From Serinicoccus kebangsaanensis (GTDB lineage: Bacteria; Actinomycetota; Actinomycetes; Actinomycetales; Dermatophilaceae), in the NCBI RefSeq assembly GCF_008919445.1, contig NZ_VSLG01000013.1:1-64000 (forward strand): a stretch of 64,000 nucleotides of DNA, written 5' to 3'. Below the pieces are notes generated by a model. It was not told where the DNA came from and made no database searches. It saw nothing but the letters and a program-made list of their open reading frames with translations. Every line of letters begins with the position of its first letter. Position 1 is the first letter of the stretch. Position numbers and translations under genes: made by a program. Positions 15,089 to 23,768 of this stretch are shown one piece after another.

Positions 15089-15161
15089 CGCGCCCGAAGG
15101 GATTCGAACCCCTAACCTTCTGATCCGTAGTCAGATGCTCTATCCGTTGAGCTACGGGCGC
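15089..15161 (-). tRNA. tRNA-Arg(ACG)
   Basis: Minus-strand gene with acceptor GCGCCCG/CGGGCGC, D arm from TAGCTCAACGGATAGA, anticodon loop CTACGGA (anticodon ACG) and T arm AGGGG-TTCGAAT-CCCTT. It is 73 nt with no encoded CCA. A34 is the expected substrate of the TadA enzyme encoded at the start of the window. Confidence 0.95.
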
Positions 15162-15337
15162 TGGCGAACGACAACTCTAACGGATCGCCCAGGGGGCACG
15201 AAATCTGCGCAGCTTTCCGCTGCGGCAGTGTGACCAACGACGCATCGGGGGTATGCCGTCGCGCCGCTACCGTGGGAGCGGTCGGGCAGCGCAGCCCGGC
15301 GGACACGACTGGCAAGGGCGCCAGGAAGGGATGTGCG

Positions 15338-17164
15338 ATGCACGACGTCATGACCGCGGCTGGGACCACCCACACCGAGCTCGACACCTGGGTGAGGGAG
15401 GTGGCGGCGCACACCCGGGCGGATCAGGTGGTCTGGGTCGACGGCTCCGAGGAGGAGGGGCGGGCGATCGAGCAGCTCCTCGTGGACACGGGCACCGCCA
15501 GCCCGCTGGCGCAGGACCAGGTCCCGCACTCCTATCTCGCCCTGTCCGACCCGGACGACGTGGCCCGGGTGGAGGACCGCACGTTCATCTGCTCGGTCCG
15601 CGAGCAGCACGCCGGGCATACCAACAACTGGGTCGCCCCGGAGCGGATGAAGACCGAGCTCTGGCCCCGCTTCGCCGGGTCGATGGCGGGACGGACGATG
15701 TATGTCATCCCCTTCGTCATGGGCCACCTGGACGCCGCCGACCCGAAGTTCGGGGTGGAGCTGACCGACAGCCCGTACGTCGTCGCGTCGATGCGGATCA
15801 TGGCCCGGGTCGGCTCCGCCGTCCGGGAGCGGATGGAGGAGCTGGACGCGGCCTACGTCAAGGGGCTGCACTCGCTCGGGGCACCGCTGCAGCCCGGTGA
15901 GCAGGACGTCCCGTGGCCGTGCAACGAGGAGAAGTACATCGTGCACTTCCCGGAGGAGCGGGCGATCTGGTCCTACGGCTCGGGCTACGGCGGCAACGCG
16001 CTGCTCGGCAAGAAGTGCTACGCCCTGCGCATCGCCTCGGCGATCGCGCGGGACGAGGGCTGGCTGGCCGAGCACATGCTCATCCTCAAGCTCACCGGGC
16101 CGGAGGGGCAGGTGCACTACGTCGCGGGCGCCTTCCCGTCCGCGTGCGGCAAGACCAACCTGGCGATGATCCGACCGACGCTGCCGGGCTGGGAGGCCGA
16201 GCTCGTCGGTGACGACATCGCCTGGATGCGCTTCGGCGACGACGGACGGCTGTATGCCGTGAACCCGGAGTTCGGCCTCTTCGGCGTCGCGCCCGGCACG
16301 AACGCGCGCACCAACCCGGTCGCGATGGAGACGATCCGGGCGGGCGGGTCGATCTTCACGAATGTCGCGCGGACCCGCGAGGGTGGCGTGTGGTGGGAGG
16401 GGATGACCGAGGACGAGCCCGAGGAGCTGACCGACTGGCACGGGCAGGCGTGGACCCCGGCCTCCGGGACGCCGGCGGCCCACCCGAACAGCCGCTTCTG
16501 CACACCGATCACGCAGTGCCCGACGCTGGCGCCGGAGTACCACCGGCCCGAGGGCGTGCCGATCTCGGCCATCATCTTCGGCGGCCGGCGCAAGACCACC
16601 GTCCCGCTGGTGACCCAGGCCCGCGACTGGCAGCACGGCACCTTCATGGGCGGGACCCTCTCCTCGGAGACCACGGCCGCCGCCAAGGGTGCCGTCGGGG
16701 TCGTCCGCCGCGACCCCATGGCGATGCTGCCCTTCCTGGGCTACGACGCCGGCGACTACCTCGGGCACTGGCTGGACGTCGGCAAGCAGGCCGATGCCGG
16801 GAAGCTGCCGCAGATCTTCCTGGTCAACTGGTTCCGACGCGCGAAGGACGGCTCCTTCCTCTGGCCCGGTTTCGGCGAGAACTCGCGGGTGCTCTCGTGG
16901 ATGGTCCGGCGTCTCGAGGGGGCGGTGGGCGCCCAGGAGTCCCCGATCGGCAACCAGCCCCTGCCCGAGGACATCGACCTCGACGGCCTGGACCTGTCGA
17001 CCGAGGAGGTGGCGGCAGCGCTGGAGTTCGACGCCGCGGAGTGGGAGGCTGAGATCGGCCTGATCAAGGAGTGGTTCGCCGCCTTCAACCCGGGCTCGCT
17101 GCCCGCGGCGATGGAGGACGAGCTGGCCATCCTCGAGCAACGACTGCAGGAGGTTACGCGCTGA
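15338..17164 (+). CDS. pckG: Phosphoenolpyruvate carboxykinase (GTP)
   Basis: A 608-aa GTP-type PEPCK that interconverts oxaloacetate and PEP in gluconeogenesis. The kinase-1a loop [10 protein letters not shown], with the reactive cysteine that defines the GTP class, is at 265-274. [17 protein letters not shown] and [13 protein letters not shown](N) are further family blocks. The start is the ATG 7 nt after AGGAAGGG; the longer upstream frame covers the leader. The leader between the tRNA-Arg and the start is about 176 bp and holds no recognisable riboswitch. Its stop shares one base with the next small gene. Confidence 0.97.
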   Translation: MHDVMTAAGTTHTELDTWVREVAAHTRADQVVWVDGSEEEGRAIEQLLVDTGTASPLAQDQVPHSYLALSDPDDVARVEDRTFICSVREQHAGHTNNWVAPERMKTELWPRFAGSMAGRTMYVIPFVMGHLDAADPKFGVELTDSPYVVASMRIMARVGSAVRERMEELDAAYVKGLHSLGAPLQPGEQDVPWPCNEEKYIVHFPEERAIWSYGSGYGGNALLGKKCYALRIASAIARDEGWLAEHMLILKLTGPEGQVHYVAGAFPSACGKTNLAMIRPTLPGWEAELVGDDIAWMRFGDDGRLYAVNPEFGLFGVAPGTNARTNPVAMETIRAGGSIFTNVARTREGGVWWEGMTEDEPEELTDWHGQAWTPASGTPAAHPNSRFCTPITQCPTLAPEYHRPEGVPISAIIFGGRRKTTVPLVTQARDWQHGTFMGGTLSSETTAAAKGAVGVVRRDPMAMLPFLGYDAGDYLGHWLDVGKQADAGKLPQIFLVNWFRRAKDGSFLWPGFGENSRVLSWMVRRLEGAVGAQESPIGNQPLPEDIDLDGLDLSTEEVAAALEFDAAEWEAEIGLIKEWFAAFNPGSLPAAMEDELAILEQRLQEVTR

Positions 17165-17379
17165 TGAGCATCATCCCGGGCTCGGAGCCCCGCCCACCCG
17201 GCTCCGACCCCATGCTGGCGGACGAGCCGCTCCCCCCGGGCGAGCACGACATCGAGGACACGGTCGACGGTCTAGACCAGCTGGTCCGGGAAGGCGGGTC
17301 GGACGAGATCGCCGACGCCCAGGAGTCCAAGGAGCAGCCGGACGAGCCGAACGAGGACGAGGACGAGCCGCCCTCCTGA
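17164..17379 (+). CDS. Small acidic protein, 71 aa
   Basis: A short reading frame whose ATG shares its A with the pckG stop (TGATG). It encodes a very acidic, Pro- and Glu-rich protein (PLPPGEHDIEDTVDGLDQLV near the middle, many E/D at the end) with no hydrophobic segment. It is followed at once by a strong hairpin terminator, which supports it being the last gene of the pckG operon. Family and function are unknown. Confidence 0.55.
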   Translation: MSIIPGSEPRPPGSDPMLADEPLPPGEHDIEDTVDGLDQLVREGGSDEIADAQESKEQPDEPNEDEDEPPS

Positions 17380-17410
17380 CGGGTCCGCAGCACGCCCACG
17401 ACCCACGACA

Positions 17411-17440
17411 GAACCCCCGAGCGATCGCGCTCGGGGGTTC
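17411..17440. terminator. Perfect 13-bp stem terminator after pckG operon
   Basis: Arms GAACCCCCGAGCG and CGCTCGGGGGTTC surround the tetraloop ATCG. It lies 31 bp beyond the small acidic gene and 24 bp from the 3' end of the convergent tRNA-Ser, so it may act in both directions. Confidence 0.8.
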
Positions 17441-17464
17441 GTGTCGATCCGGGAAGGACCTGGG

Positions 17465-17556
17465 CGGAGGTGGAGGGATTTGAACCCTCGATCGAGCTAT
17501 AAACCCGAAACCCGCTTAGCAGGCGGGCGCCATAGACCAGACTAGGCGACACCTCC
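17465..17556 (-). tRNA. tRNA-Ser(GCU)
   Basis: Minus-strand gene starting GGAGGTG and ending CACCTCC plus G. The anticodon loop is CTGCTAA (anticodon GCU, codons AGC/AGU). It has a long variable arm and T arm GAGGG-TTCAAAT-CCCTC. It is 92 nt with no encoded CCA. Confidence 0.95.
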
Positions 17557-17676
17557 ACGGCGTGGATCAGGGTACCCGGCCTGGTGGGCACGACCAAACA
17601 CGCTCTCCCAGCCCGCCACCAGCCTCGCCTGATAGGAGAGTATGGTGCCCATCGACCCCGAAAGGTTCTCTCCCCC

Positions 17677-19293
17677 ATGACCGACGCCCGCGACACACCC
17701 GATCGCGGATCCGATGCACCCGTGTCTCGCTCGGAATGGGTCTCCCGGCACCAGTCCGGTGGCCACGACGTGCGTCGGGCGATGGGGCTGACGACCCTCA
17801 GCGCCGTGCTGCCCGGCTCCGGGCTGCTGGGGACCCCCCGCCGCCGGCTGGGCCTGGTCCTCGTCGGGCTGGCGCTCCTGACGGTGGTCCTGATCCTCGG
17901 GTATGCCCTGAGCAACGGGTTGACGACGACCGCACTGCAGACGGCTGCGGACACCGGTCGGCTGCGCACGATCTCGGTCGTGCTGGTCCTGGGGACCCTG
18001 GTCTGGGTCGGGGCGATCGCGCTGACCGCGCTGACCTCCGCCCCCCGCCGGGCCACCGCCGGCGGTCGCGCGGCACTGACGACGCTGACCGCGGTGCTGT
18101 GCCTGGCGGTGACCGCACCGGCGGTCCTCGGGGTGCGCTACATCGACGCCCACGTCGACGCGGTGGACCAGGTCTTCGGGTCCAGCGGCGCGGTCGGCGG
18201 TGGCAGCGGCAACGCCGACTCCACCCCGACGTCCGTCCTCGGCGACAACCCGGACGACCCGTGGGAGGACCTGCCCAGGGTCAACGTGATGCTGCTGGGC
18301 TCGGACGCCGCGGAGGCCCGTGAGGGCACCCGCACCGACACGATGATCGTCGCGAGCATCGACACCCGCACCGGCGACAGCGTGCTCTTCTCGGTCCCCC
18401 GCAACCTGCAGCGCGTCCCGCTCCCCCGCGACAACCCGCTCTACGACGTCTACGGCCCGGTCTACGACTGCGGCGACCAGTGCCTGATGAACAGCATCTG
18501 GACCGAGGCGGAGACCGTCGCCGAGGAGCACCCGGAGTGGTATGCCGACGACCCCACCCCGGGTCAGACCGCCACCAAGGAGGTGCTCTCCGGCATCCTC
18601 GGCATCCCGATCCACCACACCGTCATCGTCAACATGGAGGGTTTCGCGGACCTGGTGGACGCCATGGGTGGGGTCCTGGTCAACGTCCAGGAGCGCATCC
18701 CGATCGGCGGCTACACCTACACCGACGCCAACGGCACCCTGCAGCTGGACCCGACGTCTGACTTCGAGTGGCTCGAGCCCGGCTCGCACCGGCTGACCGG
18801 ACCCCAGGCCCTGGCCTACTCGCGCTCGCGGGTCACCTCCGACGACTTCTCCCGGATGCGGCGCCAGCGCTGCATGGTGGCGGCCGTCGTGGACCAGGTC
18901 AACCCGATGACGATGCTGCAGCGCTACCCCCAGATCATCGGGGCCGTCGGCGACAACGTCGTGACGGACCTGCCGCAGCAGGACCTGGACGAGTGGGCGG
19001 CGCTGGTCCTGGACGTCCAGGCGGGCACCATGAGCAGCCTGCCGTTCACCGGCGCCAACACGGACACCACCGACCCCAACTACTCGCGGATCCGCGCCCG
19101 CGTCTACGAGGCGCTGCACCCGCAGCCGGCGCCCGAGCCGCCGGCGGATGCGGCCGCCACCACCTCTGCGGGTGGCGACGAGGCTGAGCAGACGTCGGAG
19201 GCTCCGACGCCGACCGAGCCGGACGACGGCGCGGCCCCCACCACCGAGGAGCCCACCGACGAGCTCGAGGACGTCGGCGCGGTCTGCGGCTGA
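17677..19293 (+). CDS. LytR-CpsA-Psr (LCP) family protein
   Basis: A 538-aa membrane protein. Residues 35-170 contain about four hydrophobic helices (VLVGLALLTVVLILGYAL; TISVVLVLGTLVWVGAIAL; TAVLCLAVTAPAVLGV). The LCP domain spans about 200-450: NVMLLGSDAAEAREGTRTDT and SVPRNLQRVPL carry the conserved Asp and Arg residues that bind pyrophosphate of polyprenyl-linked glycans. A disordered Thr/Pro/Glu-rich tail ends in a Cys. LCP enzymes attach teichoic acid-like or arabinogalactan-type polymers to peptidoglycan. AAAGG precedes the ATG. A 38-bp tandem array starts 12 nt after the stop. Confidence 0.88.
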   Translation: MTDARDTPDRGSDAPVSRSEWVSRHQSGGHDVRRAMGLTTLSAVLPGSGLLGTPRRRLGLVLVGLALLTVVLILGYALSNGLTTTALQTAADTGRLRTISVVLVLGTLVWVGAIALTALTSAPRRATAGGRAALTTLTAVLCLAVTAPAVLGVRYIDAHVDAVDQVFGSSGAVGGGSGNADSTPTSVLGDNPDDPWEDLPRVNVMLLGSDAAEAREGTRTDTMIVASIDTRTGDSVLFSVPRNLQRVPLPRDNPLYDVYGPVYDCGDQCLMNSIWTEAETVAEEHPEWYADDPTPGQTATKEVLSGILGIPIHHTVIVNMEGFADLVDAMGGVLVNVQERIPIGGYTYTDANGTLQLDPTSDFEWLEPGSHRLTGPQALAYSRSRVTSDDFSRMRRQRCMVAAVVDQVNPMTMLQRYPQIIGAVGDNVVTDLPQQDLDEWAALVLDVQAGTMSSLPFTGANTDTTDPNYSRIRARVYEALHPQPAPEPPADAAATTSAGGDEAEQTSEAPTPTEPDDGAAPTTEEPTDELEDVGAVCG

Positions 19294-19305
19294 TCAGCAC
19301 GACCT

Positions 19306-19541
19306 ACCGCGGTGGCTTGCTGTTGCCCTGGCGACACATACCCACCGCGGTGGCTTGCTGCTGCCCTGGCCGCACATACCCACCGCGGTGGCTTGCTGCT
19401 GCCCTGGCCACACAGACCTACCGCGGTGGCTTGCTGTTGCCCTGGCCACACAGACCTACCGCGGTGGCTTGCTATTGCCCTGGCCGCACATACCCACCGC
19501 GGTGGCTTGCTGTTGCCCTGGCCGCACAGACCCACCGCGGT
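19306..19541 (+). repeat. Tandem array, 38-bp unit, six full copies plus a partial
   Basis: Units start at 19306, 19344, 19382, 19420, 19458, 19496 and 19534, an exact 38-bp period. Each starts ACCGCGGTGGCTTGCT, has a variable CTGTTG/CTGCTG/CTATTG, then GCCCTGGC and a variable end CACATACCC or CACAGACCT. ACCGCGGT is itself a palindrome. Open frames across it are artefacts of repetition. This accounts for most of the 324-bp gap between the LCP and cold-shock genes. Confidence 0.95.
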
Positions 19542-19610
19542 CGTTCCAGGTATGCCGAAGGCCCCCGCCACCAGCTGGTGACGGGGGCCTTCGCGGAAGG
19601 TCCTGGAACG
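19542..19610. terminator. Two-tier palindrome between the tandem array and csp
   Basis: Outer arms CGTTCCAGG (19542-19550) and CCTGGAACG (19602-19610) enclose an inner stem GAAGGCCCCCGCCACC / GGTGACGGGGGCCTTC (19557-19592, one mismatch). It probably terminates the minus-strand cold-shock gene that ends 8 bp away, and perhaps also the LCP transcript. The flank between the tiers contains GTATGCC. Confidence 0.7.
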
Positions 19611-19617
19611 GCCTACC

Positions 19618-19821
19618 TCAGAGCGGGCGAACGGCGTCCGCCTGCGGCCCCTTGGGGCTCTGGGTGACGTCGAACTCGACCCGCTGGGCCTCCTCGAGCG
19701 TCCGGTAGCCGTTGGTCTCGATGGCCGAGTAGTGGACGAACACGTCGGGGCCACCGCCATCCTGAGCGATGAAACCAAAGCCCTTCTCCGCGTTGAACCA
19801 CTTCACGGTTCCCTGTGCCAT
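19618..19821 (-). CDS. cspA: Cold-shock domain protein
   Basis: A 67-aa single cold-shock domain that binds single-stranded RNA/DNA. RNP1 is KGFGFIAQ (about 14-21) and RNP2 is DVFVHYSAI (about 27-35). [14 protein letters not shown] is diagnostic. GAAAGAAG precedes the ATG. The upstream region to the tRNA-Ser is about 200 bp, enough for the long 5' leader usual for csp genes; no specific element was identified. A large palindrome lies just beyond the stop. Confidence 0.95.
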   Translation of the reverse strand: MAQGTVKWFNAEKGFGFIAQDGGGPDVFVHYSAIETNGYRTLEEAQRVEFDVTQSPKGPQADAVRPL

Positions 19822-20030
19822 GGGCGATCTTCTTTCTGCTGTGCTTGTGCATGTGCAACTGCCCGCAGGGCGCGGACAGTGGTGGTGGTGAACCCCCCAG
19901 CTCACTCGCGAGAAGATACAACGCCAACCAGACACCACGCTATCAGCCGAACGGCCCGAAAGTGGCATCCGCCTCCCGTGCGATGATGGAGCGATCCCAG
20001 GTTCGGCCCGATCCGGGTCGTCCCGGGTCT

Positions 20031-20113
20031 GGAGGGTTCGCATAGTGGCCTAGTGCAGGCGCCTTGAAAGCGCCCGAGGGAAACCTCCGTGGGTTCGAAT
20101 CCCACACCCTCCG
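20031..20113 (+). tRNA. tRNA-Ser(UGA)
   Basis: Acceptor GGAGGGT/ACCCTCC with G discriminator. The anticodon loop CTTGAAA gives anticodon UGA (codons UCN). It has a class II variable arm and T arm GTGGG-TTCGAAT-CCCAC. Length 83 nt, no encoded CCA. Confidence 0.93.
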
Positions 20114-20198
20114 CCGGGCAGGCAACTCCGCACGGGCGACGAGCCGCCCCTCGCTGTATGGTCGGGGCGAACGCACGACCCACGAGAAGGAGTCAACG

Positions 20199-20546
20199 AT
20201 GCGCAACAAGCTGATGCTGCTCGTCGGTGCGGCCGCCGGGTACGTCCTCGGCGCCCGGGCCGGGCGCGAGCGCTACGACCAGATCGCCGACCAGGCCAAC
20301 AAGGCGTGGAGCAACCCCAAGGTCCAGGAGACCGTCGAGCAGGTCAAGGCCAAGGCCCCCGAGCTCAGCCAGAAGGTGAGCGAGCAGGCCAAGGCGACGG
20401 CCGACGGCGTCAAGTCCAAGGTCACCGGCCACGAGGCCACCGGCGCGGACGGCTCCTACGAGAACGCCAGCGGCAGCCTCGACGGCGACGGCGAGGCGAC
20501 CGTGGACACGACCGGCTTCGGGCCCGGTGGAGAGAAGCTGCCCTGA
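20199..20546 (+). CDS. YtxH-like small protein
   Basis: A 115-aa protein starting with a short hydrophobic segment containing small residues ([21 protein letters not shown]), which matches the YtxH/general-stress-like N-terminus. A Lys/Ala/Glu-rich amphipathic helix follows ([19 protein letters not shown]), and then an acidic Gly/Ser-rich tail. It is probably membrane-associated; the function is unknown. A strong RBS (GAGAAGGAG) precedes the ATG. Confidence 0.7.
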   Translation: MRNKLMLLVGAAAGYVLGARAGRERYDQIADQANKAWSNPKVQETVEQVKAKAPELSQKVSEQAKATADGVKSKVTGHEATGADGSYENASGSLDGDGEATVDTTGFGPGGEKLP

Positions 20547-20571
20547 CCGGGCGCCAGACCACCGAGGACCG

Positions 20572-20604
20572 CGGCGGCCCACCCCGACCAGGGGTGGGCC
20601 GCCG
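20572..20604 (+). terminator. 14-bp stem hairpin after the YtxH-like gene
   Basis: CGGCGGCCCACCCC and GGGGTGGGCCGCCG form a perfect stem around GACCA. It lies 25 bp after the stop and 31 bp before the GH1 gene start. Confidence 0.75.
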
Positions 20605-20635
20605 TCCCGGTTCTGAGCACGGTGCGGCCACACCC

Positions 20636-22060
20636 GTGAGGGACCCCCACTACCGCGACTCCGGCCTGGTCCTCCCACCGGGCTTCGTCCTCGGGTCGGC
20701 GACCGCCGCCTACCAGGTCGAGGGCGCCGCCCGCGAGGACGGCCGGGGGCCAAGCATCTGGGACGTGTTCAGCCACACCCCCGGCCGGGTGTGGAACGGC
20801 GACACCGGTGACGTGGCCGACGACCACTACCACCGGCTGGACGAGGACCTGGACCTCATGTCCGAGCTGGGCCTGGACGCCTACCGGTTCTCCATCTCCT
20901 GGCCGCGGGTGGTCCCCGACGGTGTCGGCGCCATCAACCGAGCGGGTCTGGACTTCTACTCCCGGCTGGTGGACGGGTTGCTGGCGCGGGACATCGCCCC
21001 GATCGCCACGCTCTACCACTGGGACCTGCCCCAACCGCTGGAGGAGGCGGGCGGCTGGCCGACCCGGCAGGTGGCCGAGGCCTTCGCCCGGTATGCCGAG
21101 GTCGTCGGGCAGGCGCTGGGCGACCGGGTGGACACCTGGACCACGCTGAACGAGCCGTGGTGCACCGCCTACCTGGGCTACGGCTCCGGCGCCCACGCCC
21201 CGGGGCGCACCGAGCCGGCATCCGCCCTGGCTGCGGTGCACCACCTCAACCTCGCTCACGGCTGGGGGGTCCAGTCGCTGCGTCAGGTCGTCGACGAGCG
21301 GGCGAAGATGTCGATCACCCTCAACCTGCACGTGCTGCGCGGCGAGGGGGAGCACGGCGCCGAGGCGGCGCGCCAGATCGACGGGATCGCCAACCGGGTC
21401 TTCCTGCAGCCCCTGCTGGAGGGCGGCTACCCCACGGACGTGCTGGAGGACACCGCCGGCATCACCGACTGGTCCTTCGTGCAGGAGGGGGACGAGGCAG
21501 CGATCCGGCAGCCGCTGGACCTGCTCGGGGTCAACTACTACTCCACCACCGGGGTGCGGGTCTGGGACGGGACGACCACGCGGGAGATGGCCGACGGCCA
21601 CAAGGACGTCGGCGCCTCGCCCTGGCCGGGCGCGGACCGGATCGAGTTCGTCGCGCAGCCCGGGCCGTACACGGCCATGGGGTGGAACATCGACCCGTCC
21701 GGTCTGGAGGAGCTCCTGGTGGACCTGTCGGGTCGCTACCCGGGCCTGCCGCTGATGGTCACCGAGAACGGCGCGGCCTTCGAGGACGAGGTCACCGACG
21801 GACCGGACGGCCCCCGCGTGCACGACCCTGCCCGGGTCGACTACCTGCACCGGCACCTGGCTGCCTGCCACCGGGCCGTCGGTCGGGGCGTCGATCTGCG
21901 CGGCTACCTGGTGTGGTCACTGCTGGACAACTTCGAGTGGGGCTACGGCTACGCCAAGCGGTTCGGCATCGTCCGGGTGGACTACGACACCCTGGAACGC
22001 GTGCCGAAGGACAGCGCCCGCTGGTATGCCCGGCTGACCCGGACCCGACGCCTCGACTGA
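20636..22060 (+). CDS. Beta-glucosidase, glycoside hydrolase family 1
   Basis: A 474-aa retaining glycosidase. The acid/base Glu173 is in TLNEPW and the nucleophile Glu377 in VTENG. The N-terminal [15 protein letters not shown] and the C-terminal [20 protein letters not shown] are hallmark GH1 blocks. There is no signal peptide, so it acts on imported or phosphorylation-free disaccharides in the cytosol. The GTG at 20636 matches the family N-terminus; the longer frame upstream overlaps the hairpin. It ends convergently with cysE within CTGACCGGTCAG, which holds both stop codons. Confidence 0.93.
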   Translation: MRDPHYRDSGLVLPPGFVLGSATAAYQVEGAAREDGRGPSIWDVFSHTPGRVWNGDTGDVADDHYHRLDEDLDLMSELGLDAYRFSISWPRVVPDGVGAINRAGLDFYSRLVDGLLARDIAPIATLYHWDLPQPLEEAGGWPTRQVAEAFARYAEVVGQALGDRVDTWTTLNEPWCTAYLGYGSGAHAPGRTEPASALAAVHHLNLAHGWGVQSLRQVVDERAKMSITLNLHVLRGEGEHGAEAARQIDGIANRVFLQPLLEGGYPTDVLEDTAGITDWSFVQEGDEAAIRQPLDLLGVNYYSTTGVRVWDGTTTREMADGHKDVGASPWPGADRIEFVAQPGPYTAMGWNIDPSGLEELLVDLSGRYPGLPLMVTENGAAFEDEVTDGPDGPRVHDPARVDYLHRHLAACHRAVGRGVDLRGYLVWSLLDNFEWGYGYAKRFGIVRVDYDTLERVPKDSARWYARLTRTRRLD

Positions 22061-22064
22061 CCGG

Positions 22065-22688
22065 TCAGATCCAGATCGCCGGGTCGTCGTAGAGCGCCTG
22101 CTGCGGGTCCAGGCCCGGCTCCGGGCGGCGGACGGCCGCCGGGATCCCGGTGGCCACCGCCATCGAGGGCACGTCCTTGGTGACCACCGCGTTGGCGCCG
22201 ACCTGGGCACCGTGACCGATGACGATGTCTCCGAGGATCTTGGCCCCGGCGCCGACGGTGACGCCGTCACCCAGGGTGGGGTGCCGCTTGATGGTGGGGT
22301 CCAGCGAGCGCCCGCCGAGGGTCACGCCGTGGTAGAGCATCACGTCGTCGCCGATCTCGGCGGTCTCGCCGATGACGACGCCCATGCCGTGGTCCACGAA
22401 GAAGCGTCGCCCGATCGTGGCCCCGGGGTGGATCTCCACGCCGGTCGCGGCGCGCGCCGCCTGGGAGAGGAGGCGGGCCGGCAGCCGCAGCCCGGATCCC
22501 CACATCGCGTGACTCGCGCGGTGCGTCCAGAGGGCGTGCAGCCCGGGTGAGGCCAGCGCCATCTCCAGCCGGCTGCTGGTGGCCGGGTCGCGCTCCACCG
22601 CGGCGTCGAGATCCTCGCGGACCTCGGCGACGGCGCGGCCGAGCATGGCGGCGCCGCGCCGGGCCCCTCGCGTCAGCCTGCCGGGCAT
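22065..22688 (-). CDS. cysE: Serine O-acetyltransferase (EpsC type)
   Basis: A 207-aa enzyme that acetylates L-serine with acetyl-CoA, the first step of cysteine synthesis. It has an N-terminal helical part and a left-handed beta-helix of hexapeptide repeats ([52 protein letters not shown]). His in FVDHGMG and MLYHGV are catalytic-site residues in the family. It begins 2 nt after the cysK stop, so the two are one transcript. A start 18 residues later (MLGRAV) is possible. Confidence 0.93.
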   Translation of the reverse strand: MPGRLTRGARRGAAMLGRAVAEVREDLDAAVERDPATSSRLEMALASPGLHALWTHRASHAMWGSGLRLPARLLSQAARAATGVEIHPGATIGRRFFVDHGMGVVIGETAEIGDDVMLYHGVTLGGRSLDPTIKRHPTLGDGVTVGAGAKILGDIVIGHGAQVGANAVVTKDVPSMAVATGIPAAVRRPEPGLDPQQALYDDPAIWI

Positions 22689-22690
22689 GA

Positions 22691-23626
22691 TCAGTCCCGC
22701 AGGTCCTCGAAGAGCACCGTGGACAGGTAGCGCTCGCCGAAGGAGGGGATGACGACCACGATCGTCTTGCCCGCGTTCTCCGGCCGCCTGGCCACCTCGA
22801 GGGCGCCCCAGACGTTGGCGCCGGAGGAGATGCCGGCCAGCACGCCCTCGTCGGTGGCCAGCGACCGCGCCACCCGGAGCGCGTCGTCCAGGGCGACGTC
22901 GACGACCTCGTCGTAGAGCTCGGTGTCCAGGATCTCCGGCACGAAGTTCGCGCCCAGGCCCTGGATCTTGTGCGGTCCGGGCTGCCCGCCGGTGAGGATC
23001 GGGCTGTCGGCGGGCTCCACGACCACCAGGCCGACGTCGGGCTTCTGCTCCCGCAGGTAGCGCCCCGCGCCGGTGATCGTCCCGCCGGTGCCGACGCCGG
23101 CGACGAAGATGTCCACCTCGCCGTCGGTGTCGTCCCACACCTCGGGGCCGGTCGTCTCGTAGTGCACCTTGATGTTGGCGGGGTTGGCGAACTGGCGCGC
23201 CCGCACCGCGCCCCGCTCCTCGGCGATCTCGTCGGCCTTGGCGACGGCGCCCTTCATGCCCTCCGCGCCCGGGGTGAGCACCAGCTCGGCGCCGTAGGCG
23301 CGCAGCAGCGCACGGCGCTCCAGGCTCATGGTCTCCGGCATCGCCAGCACCACCTTGTAGCCCCGCGCGGCGCCGACCATCGCCAGCGCGATGCCGGTGT
23401 TGCCGGACGTGCCCTCGACGATGGTGCCGCCGGGCTGCAGCTCGCCCGCCTCGACCGCCGCGTCGATGATCGAGGCGCCGATGCGGTCCTTGACCGAGGC
23501 GGCCGGGTTCTGGGACTCCATCTTGAGCAGGACCTGGGTCCCCTCGGGAAGTCCGTCGGCGAGGCGGTTGAGCCGCACCAGCGGGGTGCCGCCGATCGCC
23601 TGGGTGATGTCGTCGTACACGCGCAC
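22691..23626 (-). CDS. cysK: Cysteine synthase A (O-acetylserine sulfhydrylase)
   Basis: A 311-aa PLP enzyme that makes cysteine from O-acetylserine and sulfide. Schiff-base Lys46 is in [10 protein letters not shown], the substrate loop TSGNTG is at 73-78, and the phosphate cradle GTGGTITG is in the middle. The GTG at 23626 follows GAAAGG with 7 nt spacing. The upstream AT-rich stretch on the minus strand contains TATAAC, a likely -10 box. It is co-transcribed with cysE, the partner with which it forms the cysteine synthase complex. Confidence 0.95.
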   Translation of the reverse strand: MRVYDDITQAIGGTPLVRLNRLADGLPEGTQVLLKMESQNPAASVKDRIGASIIDAAVEAGELQPGGTIVEGTSGNTGIALAMVGAARGYKVVLAMPETMSLERRALLRAYGAELVLTPGAEGMKGAVAKADEIAEERGAVRARQFANPANIKVHYETTGPEVWDDTDGEVDIFVAGVGTGGTITGAGRYLREQKPDVGLVVVEPADSPILTGGQPGPHKIQGLGANFVPEILDTELYDEVVDVALDDALRVARSLATDEGVLAGISSGANVWGALEVARRPENAGKTIVVVIPSFGERYLSTVLFEDLRD

Positions 23627-23756
23627 GGGAGGGCCTTTCGTCGGGGTCGATGGTGATGCTCTCAGCAAGTTATACATCACTCAACACCACGTTATTCCAT
23701 CCGGTTCGTGCGGCGCACACGCTGCGACGCGTCGGGCGTCCGGAGGTGCTGGCGAT

Positions 23757-23762
23757 TAGGCT
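23757..23762 (+). promoter_or_regulatory. -10 box (TAGGCT), leaderless transcript of the Fe-S reductase
   Basis: TAGGCT lies 6 nt before the ATG at 23769 with no ribosome binding site between. Confidence 0.5.
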
Positions 23763-23768
23763 GCGGTC

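Noticed and set aside
15162-15337. Riboswitch or attenuator in the pckG leader
   Set aside because: I saw no conserved riboswitch core or paired stem with terminator in the 176-bp leader; only a normal RBS before the ATG.
19306-19541. Possible CRISPR array because of evenly spaced repeats
   Set aside because: The whole 38-bp unit is repeated, with no unique spacers between repeats, and no cas genes are present. The same applies to the 32-bp and 22-bp arrays.
19148-19708. Open reading frames of about 90-190 codons running through the 38-bp array
   Set aside because: A 38-bp unit keeps frames open by repetition; the frames differ only by phase, have no RBS, and cross the terminator and csp on the other strand.
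22049-22076. CTGACCGGTCAG at the GH1/cysE junction as another member of the vapBC-flanking palindrome family
   Set aside because: It shares only the 7-bp CTGACC/GGTCAG ends, which arise naturally from two convergent TGA stop codons. There is no TGGACATCGC core.
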